Origin: Terebella lapidaria
Lineage: Eukaryota; Annelida; Polychaeta; Terebellida; Terebellidae
Assembly: GCA_949152475.1 (NCBI GenBank)
Contig: OX424564.1
Coordinates: 7,440,001 to 7,504,000, forward strand
Direction of reading: 5' to 3'
DNA: 64,000 nt
The position numbers and the translations under genes are program-made. The notes under the pieces were generated by a model. It saw nothing but the letters and a program-made list of their open reading frames with translations, made no database searches and had not been told where the DNA came from. This document shows positions 19,955 to 32,480 of this stretch, one piece after another (within the stretch, counting starts at the first letter, position 1; every line of letters begins with the position of its first letter).

Positions 19955-20661
19955 TTGCTTGGTTTCCGCCTACAGCTTGGTACTAGTCCATGCAAATAAA
20001 CGGTCACCGAACAGCCTGAAAACCCGGGATTTTCCTGTTGGGCCTATATCTCATGAAATACACTTCATACAGTGTATGTGTGCCAATAAATGTGCCAGAG
20101 CCACGAAATACCTTCATATCCAATCAATGGAATCATTTGGATGATCTACGTTTGTATATATTTGGTATATTTTGAGTTTACATGGACAAATCTGGGCGAG
20201 TTCTGGCAACTCCATAAATCGGTGATATAACCTTCATCAGTAAATGGGTATAAATTGTTGCAGGTAATATTATTTACCTGAGATTGCTGACCAAATCAAC
20301 TGTTAGAGGCATATTTGCCATCAATGATAAAATGTTCCAAAGAGAATAACAAGAATTCTAAAAAAAAATCATGCTTGAGAGCGGTTTGCTAAATTTTGCT
20401 GACCGAGGTAAAGGTTGCCAGAAATCTCTCACATATCAATATTAAACTGGAAAATATATCAACTGTATCCAATGTTGACTACTCAAAATGTTTCAATACA
20501 ATGGCTAGGAGAGTCCCCCATGGCTCTGACACATTTATTGGCACATACATACTGAATTTCATGAGATATTGGCCCAACACGAAAATCCCGGGTTTTCAGG
20601 CCGTTCGGTGACCATTTTTTTTGCATGGACTAGTATCAAGCTGTAGGCGGGAATCAAGCAA
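19955..20661. mobile_element. Non-autonomous DNA transposon, Mutator-like signature
   Basis: A 707-bp element with imperfect terminal inverted repeats (5' TTGCTTGGTTTCCGCCTACA, 3' end complementary) extending about 170 bp. It is flanked by a perfect 9-bp direct repeat CGTATGACC (19946-19954 and 20662-20670). The corresponding places in units A (about 1600) and C (about 25800) lack it. A 9-bp target repeat with long inverted ends is typical of Mutator-like MITEs. It has no transposase frame. Confidence 0.85.
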
Positions 20662-21426
20662 CGTATGACCATACACATGTTTTGTATGCTATGTCCAAAT
20701 TTGATACATGATGTCTCACATCATGCAGCTTATAACCACAGAATGGTTGAATGAATAGATTGATGCTATTGTTTGCTCTTGAGCTAGACGATATTGGCAA
20801 AAAACATCCAATATCCACATATGACATAGACTTTCAGTACAATCTCTGACTGAACAGTGGGAACAGTAATATCGGGGATTTTTCAGATATATATTCCAAA
20901 TGATCTGTTGACATATGGCAAGTGAAATATCACATGGAATATATGTCGTCACATTCACCGACAAAATGCGCTCCAAAAATAGGCCTACTGCAATACTGCA
21001 TTCGGCAATGATGTTCCATGTACAATTGTCAAAAAATATACATGATGGCGCAGATAATTTGCGTCAGCTCCAAGATCTTATATCACATGAAATTTGCTTG
21101 GGGAAATGAAGATAAGGTTATTGTGGTATTTTCTACATGTTTGCCGAAAGCTACAGAGGTAGCAATGCAGCAATTTGAATGTACAGTTGCAATGCATTTG
21201 TCTTGAAACCCAAGTGGGATAATTCAGTGATATATTATGGTGTCCCTGCGTATCTAACACTATTGCATCCATTGCACACAGTTGGATTCTTTATTCGGTC
21301 AGGTCCTGACACTCTGTATTGCAACATACACAAAACTCGCACATACTTAAAACGACTTCCATGTTCCGCTAATGGATGTATTGTGGCCGAACTCTTATGG
21401 CTGTGCTATGTTGTGTTCTCACCAGA

Positions 21427-22148
21427 ATGGCGTACATCCGACGCAAGTTCATGCAGTATGATAAGGACGGCGATGGTGTTGTGTCTGCCGAGGAGGCCCA
21501 TGAAATCCTCGAGAAGGAACTGGCTTTCACGCCCGAACAGTCGGCAGAACTGATGAAGAAATATGACAAGAATGGTGATGGACAACTCTCCTACGACGAA
21601 TTCGCGCGGTTTTACACCAAAGTCAAAGCGAAGTAAGACCAAATGTAGTTGTTTAGAGCTGATGACTCTACTTGGATGTGAGCAAGATCCAGTTTATCAG
21701 ACCACATAAAAATAGCAATGCATCATTCCAATGATCATGATATTGGCAACTGAAATGTTAATGGCTGCATGGGAGTATTTCTCTTGATACTGGGAGTAAT
21801 GGATAAATCAAATCATGATTTGATGCATGTATTCAGCATGTTTCATTCGGAGTTGCGTATCATCAAACACAATGATCAATTATCACCTAATAAAACGACA
21901 ATGAATAAATGAATGAAATATTGGGTAACAATAGTGCAAATTGTTTCAGGGCTCAAAAAATCAAGGCGATGTTCGAGGAAGCAGACAAGGATGGGAGTGG
22001 ATCTGCCTCGATTGAGGAAGTCAAGGAAATGTTGAGAGCGCTGAAGATTCCGGACGAAGAAATACAGACTTTGGTGAACATTCACGACAAGAATAAGGAT
22101 GGTGAACTGCAATATGAGGAGTTTGTTTCCTTTCTGATGAACACTTGA
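21427..22148 (+). CDS. Calmodulin-like protein with four EF-hands (two coding exons)
   Basis: The coding exons are 21427-21632 and 21950-22148, joined at GCGAA|GTAAGA and TTGTTTCAG|GGC, which keeps frame and gives 134 aa. Four 12-residue calcium loops are visible: DKDGDGVVSAEE, DKNGDGQLSYDE, DKDGSGSASIEE and DKNKDGELQYEE, each with acidic ligands at positions 1, 3 or 5 and Glu at 12. All four look able to bind calcium. It has no signal peptide or membrane segment, so a cytosolic calcium sensor or buffer is likely. I chose the ATG at 21427 because a pyrimidine-rich acceptor (TTCTCACCAG) ends one base before it, implying an upstream non-coding exon. AATAAA at 22305-22310 is a likely polyadenylation signal. 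The intron is 317 bp. It is the only intact copy in the array. Confidence 0.9.
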
Positions 22149-22304
22149 AACCTCAAGCGTTCTTTGTCTGTTTAGTAAATTTTCCTCTACGTAGTTTGAG
22201 GTCATACTGCATTTTACATGCAAGCTAATACAGTGTATAGAAGATTGGCTGTAAAGAACTGTATTCTACTTCTAATTGTCTTTGTTATCTTGTACTTATT
22301 ATTG

Positions 22305-22310
22305 AATAAA
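22305..22310 (+). terminator. Polyadenylation signal of the EF-hand gene
   Basis: AATAAA lies 157 bp after the stop codon, within a 3' region that is also found duplicated at about 4568-4934. Confidence 0.6.
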
Positions 22311-22822
22311 AATGTTTAATATAAATGCCTTTTGATATGAGCTATATCAGACATGTCCAGACAGTTATTCAAATGAATAAATTTGAATTCATTCATGAAT
22401 AAACACGAGTATACTGAGAGAATATTGCGAGTTCATGCTGCTATAAGCTATGCTATGAGCTTTGCAACCTAATATTTGCAGATGTAGGTGAGGTTTGTAT
22501 TATGGGGGTGAGGGAATTACAGAATATGTAATTTCACCGGCGACTTTGGAATTGTAGGCGCAAGGCAATGTGTTCATCAATAAAATATCTACACAGAATT
22601 GCAATCCAGAAACGATGACACAAATCTCGATTGTGTAGAGATGACAATGAACTAAAAATGATGAGGTGAAAGAAGTTGTGAAAATATTTTAATCAAGTAA
22701 GGATTTAATTCCGGGGGTGAAATATTAACGCTCCCGTCCAAGCCCCTGTCAATAAATCTATAGTTTGACATGAGATGGGCTATATCAGAAATGTTCAGAC
22801 TATTATTCAAATGACTATTATT

Positions 22823-22938
22823 CATCGGTCTGTTGCAAGGTAATAAAATTATAATATACACGCTGTATATGAGCTTGCTCATTCTCAGCATATGACAGCG
22901 TGTATAGTAGAACTACATAACCTTGCAACAGACCGATG
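22823..22938. repeat. Short fold-back repeat (second copy)
   Basis: Counterpart of 17726-17841 with complementary arms around CATCGGTCTGTTGCAAGG. Confidence 0.8.
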
Positions 22939-23060
22939 TATGATACTAACATTCACTCTCAGAGACTTCCTAAACTGTGTAGGTAAATATGAGCAATTGT
23001 AATTGAAACTCTGGGAATGTGACTCAAGAGTCACTGACGTATCTCGCTAAGACGTTGTAA

Positions 23061-23991
23061 TAGCGATCTTACGTTAATACGGTTACGGATGCGTGATTTC
23101 ACGACTGAATATATAATCAACCAATGGGGCAGCGATAAAATGACGGTCAAGGTCTAATGGCGTTCGTCGTGACCGTTCTGTCTCTATTTTCAATGAGGAA
23201 ACTCTACTAATGGGACGAATATATGCAATATCAGCTGAGCGCAACTCGTGCATAGATCCGGGAATGATCACCCGATACAAACAAATGCACTGTTGAAGAA
23301 CACTAATTTAATGTTTCGTTCTGGGCATGCATGCCGTAGTAAAAAAAGCAAAATTCCCTGAATAAACTCCATTTCGGCCGCGATTCAGTAGGCCTAACGG
23401 ATAAAAATATCATCGTGCACGTTGACATACTGCACCAGAGTCAAGCGGCAGTATTCTATACATTTTGAAACATCCATGAAAGATGTTGGGAATCTAAAGC
23501 GTGGAAAGGGACGCGTACATGTACAATAGTGTATGCACTGGGGATAGGTTTTGGGGCTGGGTTCTAGCGGAAAGTATGCTATTTTATAAACCTATAATAT
23601 TTGTATATTGATAAAAACATGTCATTTTCGACCATGATCATAAAAAAGTGGTACTTCTGCAAAATATATTTGCGTCACTCCAAAATCACCCTCAAATGTT
23701 GAATGATGTGTGGGAAATATATCTTATAAGCATGTCCGTATCCGTCTACTCACTACTCTTGTGTTGTTTTCATATGTAAGTTCAGTCAGAAATTAAACAG
23801 TTTTCCACGCGTGATAACAAAGTCTTACGGCATTTACATATTCAGTCCTCATCAGTCATTGAAAATAGAGACATGACGGTCATGACGAACGCCATCAGAC
23901 CGTGACCGTCCTCATCTCGCTAGCCCATTGGTGGATTATATATTCAGTTGTGAATTCACGCATCCGTAACCGTATTAACGTAAGATCGCTA
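23061..23991. mobile_element. Non-autonomous DNA transposon with long inverted ends
   Basis: The 5' end TAGCGATCTTACGTTAATAC has an exact complement at the 3' end (23972-23991), and imperfect complementarity continues for about 130 bp on each side. The paralogous site at about 17960 lacks the insert, so the boundaries are supported. A TA target repeat is possible but not certain. It has no transposase frame. The interior is AT-rich host-like sequence. Confidence 0.85.
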
Positions 23992-26346
23992 TTGTGACTT
24001 TGTAATGTGCTGGTATTAGATAGTCCCATTGCGTGATGTAAATAATTCACCTTGTTTCGTATCGAGCGGCAGTTACATTCCTGCCATGTTTATGACATAA
24101 CATGCTTCCATTGACTCCGAGGCAATGGAGTTGAATTTCATTATATAGGTTAAAAGTATTCCGAAATTGGCAAATTTGCCAACCATTGCATTATGCTTTG
24201 TTATTGCATACACCTGAAGGGGTAATTCCAGTCCTCGACAAAAGGGTTTCCGAACTATCCATATGATATTATTCGTCGTCACACTCAAGGTCAAGTGCAA
24301 ATACCCACTGTTATTGTGGTCAACACATCGAAATACCAATCAATTACACTCACGTGTAGAAGGAAAATTCAGTATAGGTTTCAAATTGATCAGCATGTTT
24401 TTTGTACTTGAATGAAAACATCACAGTAATTGTGCTGTAAATGATGTGCAATGAATATCAGTGCTATCCAGTGCATTATTACGATGATATTTGTCACACA
24501 ACCGTTGACACAATGCTGTAATTATCACTACAAGATTGTGACGCCATTGTTCTTTTGGTCTTTATTTATATTGTTCTAGTCACAGGACATTATTCGAGCA
24601 AATGACATAGACGACACTTGTACCCTTAGTTTCTCGGTTTTCATCCGTGTTATGCCAAAGAGCTCGGCAATATCAGAAGAGGAACACAGGGAAATATGTA
24701 TTGAGCAATTTTATGCCAACATGCTCAAGTGAAACGGTTTAACACACAATAAAAGTAATTGTTCAGTTCAGTGCATATTTCCATCATTATGATTGTAATG
24801 TTGATTCATATTCGATAAGTTTCACAAGGGGAAACCAACAATGACATTAACAGCCTTTCATACATACTGGCATGCTCCTATAATTTGAACAAAAAATTAT
24901 ATATGTATATTCTTATATATATATATATAATCACCGTCAGCAACGATGGTCCATTACTTTGTTTCACGGTTTCAATGTACTAGCATTGTATAAACTGACC
25001 ATACATTAATGTCACCATTTAATCTGTAATCTCTACACACGCAGTAGTGTCTGTTTGGTTTGGGTATACTTGGTTATTGCAAGGACGCAAACCAAATTTG
25101 TATATACATATTATTTTCCAATATTGTTAATTGAAGGTTCGTAACTGAATTGTTCTTAGCAGGACAACGCTTGGGAGCCATGGAATTCCCAGGACCAAAT
25201 CAATCCATGGTTTGGAGTGCCCCAGGCATTGCCAATACAATCATAAAACACCGGACATTGTCGAGTTGTTTTACCCAATCGCGCTAATGTCACTGGGTCA
25301 AGATCAATCCCACTTACCAAAAACACAGATCAATCAGTTACGTACTTCTCATGCATGCCAATGCTCTCATTTTTTTTATGTTCCCGCAGGTCGTGAATTG
25401 GAGGAATAAACGAGGAAATAACTTCCTATCATAACTTTCTAGTAATCGGTCCGGGTTTCCAATCGAGTGTTTTATCTTGGAAATAAGGCCTCATTGCGCA
25501 TTTCCTCAAATTATATAATGATGAATATGAACGACATTGTTAAAATGTCGTACTTAGTCGAACCGTGTTGTATCTTCAAAGCGAATGATGCCTTGAATAT
25601 CAATCCTATTTACTGTGCATTTCCAATATCACTGGATGACATCTCCCATCTCATGCCTACATGCTTCAACTTGTCCTGATTTTGATCAAGTGCTCCACAG
25701 AATTCATGTCGGATTAACAGCACCAATCCATTTTGTCGTGTAAGGATTAGATGGAGATGATATGATAGCTTTCTGTGTGTAGTATCTTTCCTGGATACAT
25801 GAACATACAAAGGTTTTGTATGGTACTATGTCCGAATTTGGCACATTCTCTTCAACAATGTGCAATTTAGGATGAATAAAGTGACGTGATCGTTATCTCT
25901 TGTCTACGATCGATTGAGCTAAACAATATCGGCAAAACATCCAACATGTACGTAGGTATGTAGTACTTTGTAGTGATCTTGTATGTATGGTTGTCAAAAA
26001 GGAGTATGCCTGATGGCACAGATAATTTTGGATATCTATGGGACCATCATGTAACTTGGATTTATTACCGGGAATGTTCTTCGCACAATAATCCCCCATA
26101 TCTATTTGACACTAGTGCTGAAAGCTGCACAGGACGCATTTTGAGAATACAGTTGAAGTTCTATTGTGTACTGCTGTATCCATTTCACAAAGTCACAATG
26201 TTTTTTTTTTTCGACCAGACACTTGTATGTGACATGTATGTGACATACACAAAACTCACATGTACTTGAAACGATTTTCATGTTCTGCTAAAGTGTGTAT
26301 TGTGGCTCGACCTTTTATGGTTGTGCTTCGTTGTGTTCTCACCAGA

Positions 26347-27331
26347 ATGGCGTACATTCGTCGCAAGTTTATGCAGTATGAGATACGGCAGAACTGATGA
26401 GGAATTATGAAACGAATGCCGATGGGCAACTCTCCTACGACGAATTCGCACGGGTTTACACGAAAATTAAAGCGAGGTAAGACTGATGTAGTTGCTTAGA
26501 GTTAACGTCGATGTGAGCAAGATCCAGTTTACCAAGCCACATACGAATAACATCACATCATTTCAATGAATAAGATATTGACATCTGGAAAGTTGAATGG
26601 TTGCTTTCTGTGCGGGAATTTCGCTCTTGATTCTGGGTGTAATACAAAATGAAATCATGATTACAGTAATGCATTCGATATTTTTAATACAGAGTTATGC
26701 ATCATCAAAATACGATTGATCGGCTATTATCTAATAAACACCGCATTGATAAATGGATGAAGAAAATATTGGATAACAATTAGTAAAAATTGTTTCAGGA
26801 TTAAAAAAATAAAGGCGATGCACATTAAATCTGTCTCCAAGGATACCATAAACTCGGTAGCCTTTTGGCTTGTGATTAGGTACCTATGTATACATGGTAT
26901 ATGTCATGTATTTATTCCATAGGGTTTGTTCCAGATTTCTAAATTAGCTTCATAGGTGTTGGGCAGTTGTACACTAATTTCATCAGGTGTACGGTAGCAA
27001 CAACTACATTTATCACACTGTCTGCCCCTGATGACTCCAGCGATGACTCCAACTAATTGGTCGGGCTTTGTGTCTATTACAATATGTTGTATTTTCCGTT
27101 TGCCTTTGGCATCATCAAAATCTGGTTGCATTCGTGTTTATATATTGATATATACTTACATTCGATGAAGCAGACAAGGATGGGAGTGGATCTGTTTCGA
27201 ATGAGGGGGTCAAAGAAATGTTGAGAGCACTGAGGATTCCGGACGAGGAAATACAGACTTTGATGAACATTCACGACAAGGAGAGTGAACCGCAATATGA
27301 GGAGTCTGTTTCCTTTCCGATGAGCACTTGA
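26347..27331 (+). pseudogene. Broken EF-hand gene copy (unit C)
   Basis: Exon remnants lie at 26347-26476 and about 27164-27331. The start codon and the RRKFMQY stretch are kept, but the segment coding the first EF-hand is deleted with a net change of frame. The second exon shows sequence loss and altered loop ligands. It shares its main deletion with the unit A copy. Confidence 0.8.
26955..27165 (+). repeat. Interspersed repeat family X, copy 3
   Basis: Counterpart of 2781-2980 in unit C, with the same TCATCAGGTGTACGGTAGCA start and internal motifs. Confidence 0.6.
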
Positions 27332-28245
27332 AACGTCAAGCGTTTTTGTCTGTGTAAATATTCCTCTATTTGATTTAATATCAGATCGCATTTTACATTT
27401 TACATAGAAGACTGGCTGTAAATAACTATCCTACTTCTAATTGTCTTCTAATTCTGTTATTTTTTTATTATTGAATAAAAATGCTCATTATAATGTTTTT
27501 TACATGAGCGATATCAGAAAATGTTCAGACTGTTATTTAAGTGAAAAATTCGAATTCGTTCATGAATAAACGTGAGTATGGTGAGAGAATATTGCCAGTT
27601 CAAGCAGCATACAAAATGCAGAACTGTGCAACCCAGCAGTTGCAGATAGAGATTGTATCAAGGGTTAGGTAATCATATAATGAGTATTTTACTGGTGAGT
27701 TTTATATTGTTGGGGCGAGGCGAGGTGTAGAATAAAACAGCTACATACAGGTGCAATTAGTAATGAGTTAGTTAACAATGAACTGAAAATGATCACTTAA
27801 AATGATGATGTGAAATAAGTTGTGAATTTTTTTGTGAATCAAATCGAGATCGTGTTCTAGGGGTGAAATATAATCACTCCCGACACCCCTGTCAATAAAT
27901 CAATGGCTCATCATGTAGTGCCCTGACAACACCTGTGAGACTACAGGACTAATAATAAATACATACATGGCACATTCAAGTCATCTGTTCAAACTACAGT
28001 AGTAGTGTGTTCAAACTACAGTAGTGGTGTGTTTGTTTCTCAACTTATACGCTATTCCAGAGCTAGTTGCAAATATGAGGACTTTGTCTATCGAAGTGCC
28101 CAGCTGGTCTCTAAACTACTACGACAAGGATATGTTTTACCAAGACTTATAGCTGCGTTTGAGAAATTCTATGGACGTCATCATGATCTGGTTGATAAAT
28201 ACTGCAAATCCATGTCTGCCATGCAACTAGATCTATTTTCATGTT

Positions 28246-29101
28246 AATTTTGGGGAATTCATGACGGGTGCCACTAGTGGGGCAGGAAATGCTCACTCTT
28301 TCCGGAACACCTGATTTCACCTCCTGATGGCCATTTTGGGGGGTTCATGAGTTTCCTTGTCGTTTTTGTTTTCTCTCGCTTCGTGTGCCTGATGTTACTT
28401 TCTGTCCCCGGACTGAGATTGGATGACGGACCCTGTTTTGTTTGCTCACTTCGTATGCCTGATATGACTTTCTGTCCCCGGATTATGAGATTGGATAACG
28501 GACTCTGTTTTGCTCGCTTGAAATTTTGGGGAATTCATGACGGGTGCCACTAGTGGGGCAGGAAATGCTCACTCTTTCCGGAACACCTGATTTCACCTCC
28601 TAATGGCCATTTACGGGGGTTCATGAGTTTCCCTGTCATTCTTGTTTTCTCTCACTTCGTATGCCTGATATGACTTTCTGTCCCCGGACTATGAGATTGG
28701 ATAACGGACCCTGTTTTGTTTGCTCGGAATACTTAATACTGGGTATTGATTCCACGTCTACCCAATTAATGAAATACTTTGAATGAATGGAAAAACCTAC
28801 GAGGAGTTTTCTTTGCCAGTTCATTCACAGCATGTGGCAGCGTGTATATATCTTGCGCAAGACCAGTGTATAGACGTGGAATCATTACCCAGTATTAAGT
28901 ATTCCGAGCAAACAAAACAGAGTCCGTTATCCAATCTCATAGTCCGGGGACAGAAAGTCTTATCAGGCATACGAAGTGAGAGAAAACAAAAATGGCAGGA
29001 AAACTCATGAACCCCCCAAAATGGCCATTAGGAGGTGAAATCAGGTGTTCCGGAAAGAGAGCATTTCCTGCCCCACTGGTGGCACCCGTCATGAATTCCC
29101 T
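28246..29101. mobile_element. Inverted-repeat element with one arm doubled in tandem
   Basis: A segment starting AATTTTGGGGAATTCATGAC occurs at 28246 and again at 28522 (276 bp apart). A complementary copy runs from about 28871 to 29101. The inner 110 bp (28761-28870) resembles ordinary unit sequence found in unit A near 3830-3930. It looks like a fold-back element whose left arm was duplicated. Short frames on both strands merely follow the repeat. Confidence 0.7.
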
Positions 29102-29690
29102 AACTACAATTAGTGACTCGAGAGACAAAACATTGATGTTTCTTTCCGAGACATGGTAACGCGACATGGTGCTATTAAATGATCCACTTGCGTGAGGTAA
29201 ATCTCTCCCATGTTTCGTATCGAACGGAAGTTACATTCCCGCCAAGTTTATGGTATGACAGCTTCCATTGACTCAAAACAATATAATGATATTTCATTAC
29301 ACCCTCAAGCTCGAAGTATCTGCATCTTTACAGGACAAAAAACACTGCACCAATGAATTCAGTATATTACCCACAGAGCATTGAGTATATCAAAATTCGT
29401 TATAATATATATTTGTATTTCCTAGCGAAATCTTTTGTTGCCTCGTGGCAGCAAACACTTACGCACATTGGAACCAATTGGATGGTCAGATACCACGATG
29501 GCCAGATACATTGTTCGAATGATAAACCTCATCCAGCTGGACTCCTTACATTGAAGGTCCGACACGAATCCCCATTGTTATTGTGGTCTACACACCAACA
29601 TACCAACCTACTGTACCCAAGTGACAAAGACAACTTCAATATCGCTAAGAAAAGCATGGGCATATTTTCTTGAACAGTAACTGCATGTAC

Positions 29691-31035
29691 TTTAGTATGA
29701 AAATAGCAGTCAGTGTCCCGCCAGTAACATGCAAAAATTTAATATCCGTTCCACCCGGTGTAATTTTACAATACTACTCATTTTAGAACCGTTGATATAA
29801 ATTTACTGCATATATAGTGCCTACAATTACATGAAATATTCGCCATGGTTCTCGTGGTCTCAGTTTCTGATGACGGGACATAACCCAAGCGAATGACATA
29901 GACGATAATGGGGCCCTTAGTTGCTCGGAATTCATCCGTGTTATGCCCAGAAGCTCATCTATATGCGAGGAGGAACACAGTTAAACGTTTACTGATCAAC
30001 GTCAAGCCGAAATGATCAATTAATTTTTTCTCAGTACATATTAAAGCAGCTGCTTTCGAATGTATGCAATATATATATATATTTTTTTTTTCTGAAACTA
30101 AATTTCAGTTCAAATCATCTGATATGACATAACAAAACATATGCACATTGATTTTGACGATTACAGCCCGTCCGAATCGACTTTATCCCATGTTTGTATA
30201 TAAACAAACGAGATGTATCCATCAAGCCCGAATGTAAACAAATGTCCAAATTGCCTTTTAAAGTCCAAATCGAGCACATTTTCCAGTTTGTATCTGCATA
30301 TATGGTGTAGTTATGAGAAAATAATCAGTGATATACGATAGAGTGCGTGGAATTGTCAGTCCATTTTGCACTTTTATGCTTTGTTTACATCTGCATGTGA
30401 TGGATACAGTTCCTTCCTGTATTGACGAGTCAACCACCTGCTCAAATAAGCAAAATTCCCCCCAAAAGACTGGTTGTAGCCATAACATTTGATGTGAGTA
30501 CGTCTCATAATTTCACATGTTCATTGAAATATAGTTTTCAAAAAATATTGCCTGTTTTCGAAGGCAGCTGCTTTAATAAATCGACAAGTTCAGTTCACAT
30601 GGTGCTGTATGCTGGAGCAGTTGTATGGACGGATTTCTAAAATGATGTTAATTGCATGATCATATGTGCATTATGTGAGTGTTCAAATGATACATGTGAA
30701 TGTTCGTACGTATTCATCGCCAACAACGACCGTACAATAATTCATATCACGGTTTCAAAGTACTAGTATTCATTAGCATACACACATTAGTCTTAATTGT
30801 TTTGGGTTACCAGATGTCACAGGAACAACAATTACTCCACGTCGTCATGATGTGCATAATAATGCTATCCAATTATTCAACGTGGAACTATGCTAGAAGA
30901 CCATGGATGTGCCAGGACCGAATCAGTCCATGATCATACCAATCAGTTATTGTCCAGCCTCCATATTGTGGTTCAATGTTCAATATATTTTCGTGGCACA
31001 TTGAACAGAGTTGGACGCAGTCAGAGGATATTGTG
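29691..31035. repeat. Worn unit D remnant
   Basis: Segments around 29880-29980 (GAATGACATAGACGAT, TTCATCCGTGTTATGCC) and 30700-30800 (CAACAACGACCGTACAATAA) resemble 360-500 and 730-800 of unit A at lower identity. No EF-hand exon was found. It is interrupted by the element at 30041-30576. Confidence 0.55.
30041..30576. mobile_element. TTAA-flanked non-autonomous transposon
   Basis: It begins TTAAAGCAGCTGCTTTCGAA and ends in the near complement TTCGAAGGCAGCTGCTTTAA. TTAA bounds both ends, as for piggyBac or Kolobok-type insertions. It is 536 bp including TTAA and has no transposase frame. Confidence 0.75.
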
Positions 31036-31228
31036 TGAGTATCAATCTATCACCACCAATACAGCCAAATTTTGATGATTTCAACAATAAACGTAAAATA
31101 CAACATATACAATAGAAACAAAGCCCGACCAAATAGGTTATAAAAACAAACACTGGCGTCATCAGGGGCAGACAGTGTGTCAAATTTAGTTGTTTCTACT
31201 GTACACCTGATAGAATTAGTATACAACT
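31036..31228 (-). repeat. Interspersed repeat family X, inverted copy
   Basis: The reverse complement of the 18015-18175 type (AGTATCAATCTATCACCACC through CATCAGGGGCAGACAG). A more worn inverted copy follows at about 31560-31732. Confidence 0.6.
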
Positions 31229-32298
31229 AATATCATCATAATAAAATGTTTTTAATAATAATAATGTGTTTCTGAACCCGAATCTATCAGCAGATACCTC
31301 TCTGTTCGCAGACTGTTCTGTCTACGAAGGGAGCCAGGTGTCTGCATTTATTTTGTAGCCAATGACATATTGAGTGTGTCGAGTAACGTCATGATACGTT
31401 TCACCGCTGCTGAACAATAGGCTGGCACAATTGTAAACAACTTTGAGGAGAGTGTTGGCATGGATTCTCAACAAATTATAACCTTTGGTTTATTGGCTTG
31501 CAACTTTTTTTCAGAACGTCATAATGTATGTATCGAGTTGATTCTATATACCACCTGTATTACCAATTTACCACCGACACCCCACGATTTTAATGATTAA
31601 AAATAAAAATCTAGTACGAAACGCTTCTGGGATATAAATAAAGCCCGACCAAACGTTTGTATTCAAAGAAACACTAGCGTGGTCATGGGCAGACATTGTA
31701 AAAGGAAGATTTTACTGTACATCTGATGGTGCCCAAGACCATACTGAAACAATATGAAATTCAAAACAAACTCCATACAATAGATGTATGGCAAGTACAG
31801 TTGTATGGCAAGTGCTGCTACTTACAAAAATACCCAGTTTATTGTACTTTATGTTATCATGACCATGACCAGGATTACATTGATCAAAGTCGCATATATC
31901 AGGCTTTATCACACACTATAAACTACAATGCTATAGTCCCCTGCGATTCTTACATAGGACTCCAAAAGGTGTGATAACCTTTTCTGTATCACCCTACTTC
32001 AAATATAATCTGTATCACTCGCTGAGCCACATCGGGCCGAAACTACTTTTTACTGCAGAATACGTAAAGACCAATATTACGTAAAAGAACAATCAACAAT
32101 GTTATGTACGTAAAGTAACCTAGCAACCGAGAATTACTTTCCTAGTTCAGACAGAGAGTGTAGAACACTCTGCTCGAGGTTTTTCGGACATCACCGGCAT
32201 ATTCATGAATATTATTAATCAATAGTATTATATTAATGATCATTATCAGTTTTCGTAAGATAACGACAGTATCTAAAGTTATGTCTGAACAGTTGTGT

Positions 32299-32480
32299 GT
32301 GATAAAATAAAAACCACGCTCGTGTGTTTTCCGCAAAAAAAATATCGGTCTCGTTTGGTCTGGCGGATGAACACAAAATACACTCGTCCTTCGGACTCGT
32401 GCATCCTGAATTCATCCGCCAGACCAAACACGCCCGATATCTTTTTGCGGAAAACACACTCGCATGGTTTTATATATCAC
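32299..32480. repeat. Palindromic MITE-like element
   Basis: Arms of about 75 bp (GTGATAAAATAAAAACCACG inward to TCTGGCGGATGAA) and their complement flank a short loop near 32385-32405. The whole is about 180 bp. Open frames crossing it on both strands reflect the palindrome. Confidence 0.75.

Larger units (their letters stand above)
18336..22497. repeat. Unit B of the tandem array, carrying the intact gene
   Basis: Its start matches bases 1 and 24227. It then diverges more than A and C do from each other. It contains about 600 bp (18560-19150) of AT-rich sequence with two related GTGTGGAGTAAACT / TGTATGGAGTAAACTGATAG segments, a Mutator-like non-autonomous element at 19955-20661, and the intact EF-hand gene. 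Confidence 0.75.
24227..29690. repeat. Unit C of the tandem array
   Basis: It matches unit A from its first base with few differences to about 27960, then carries extra inverted-repeat material at 28246-29101 and resumes similarity to A (3800-4567) at about 29100-29690. It contains a broken EF-hand gene copy. Confidence 0.85.
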
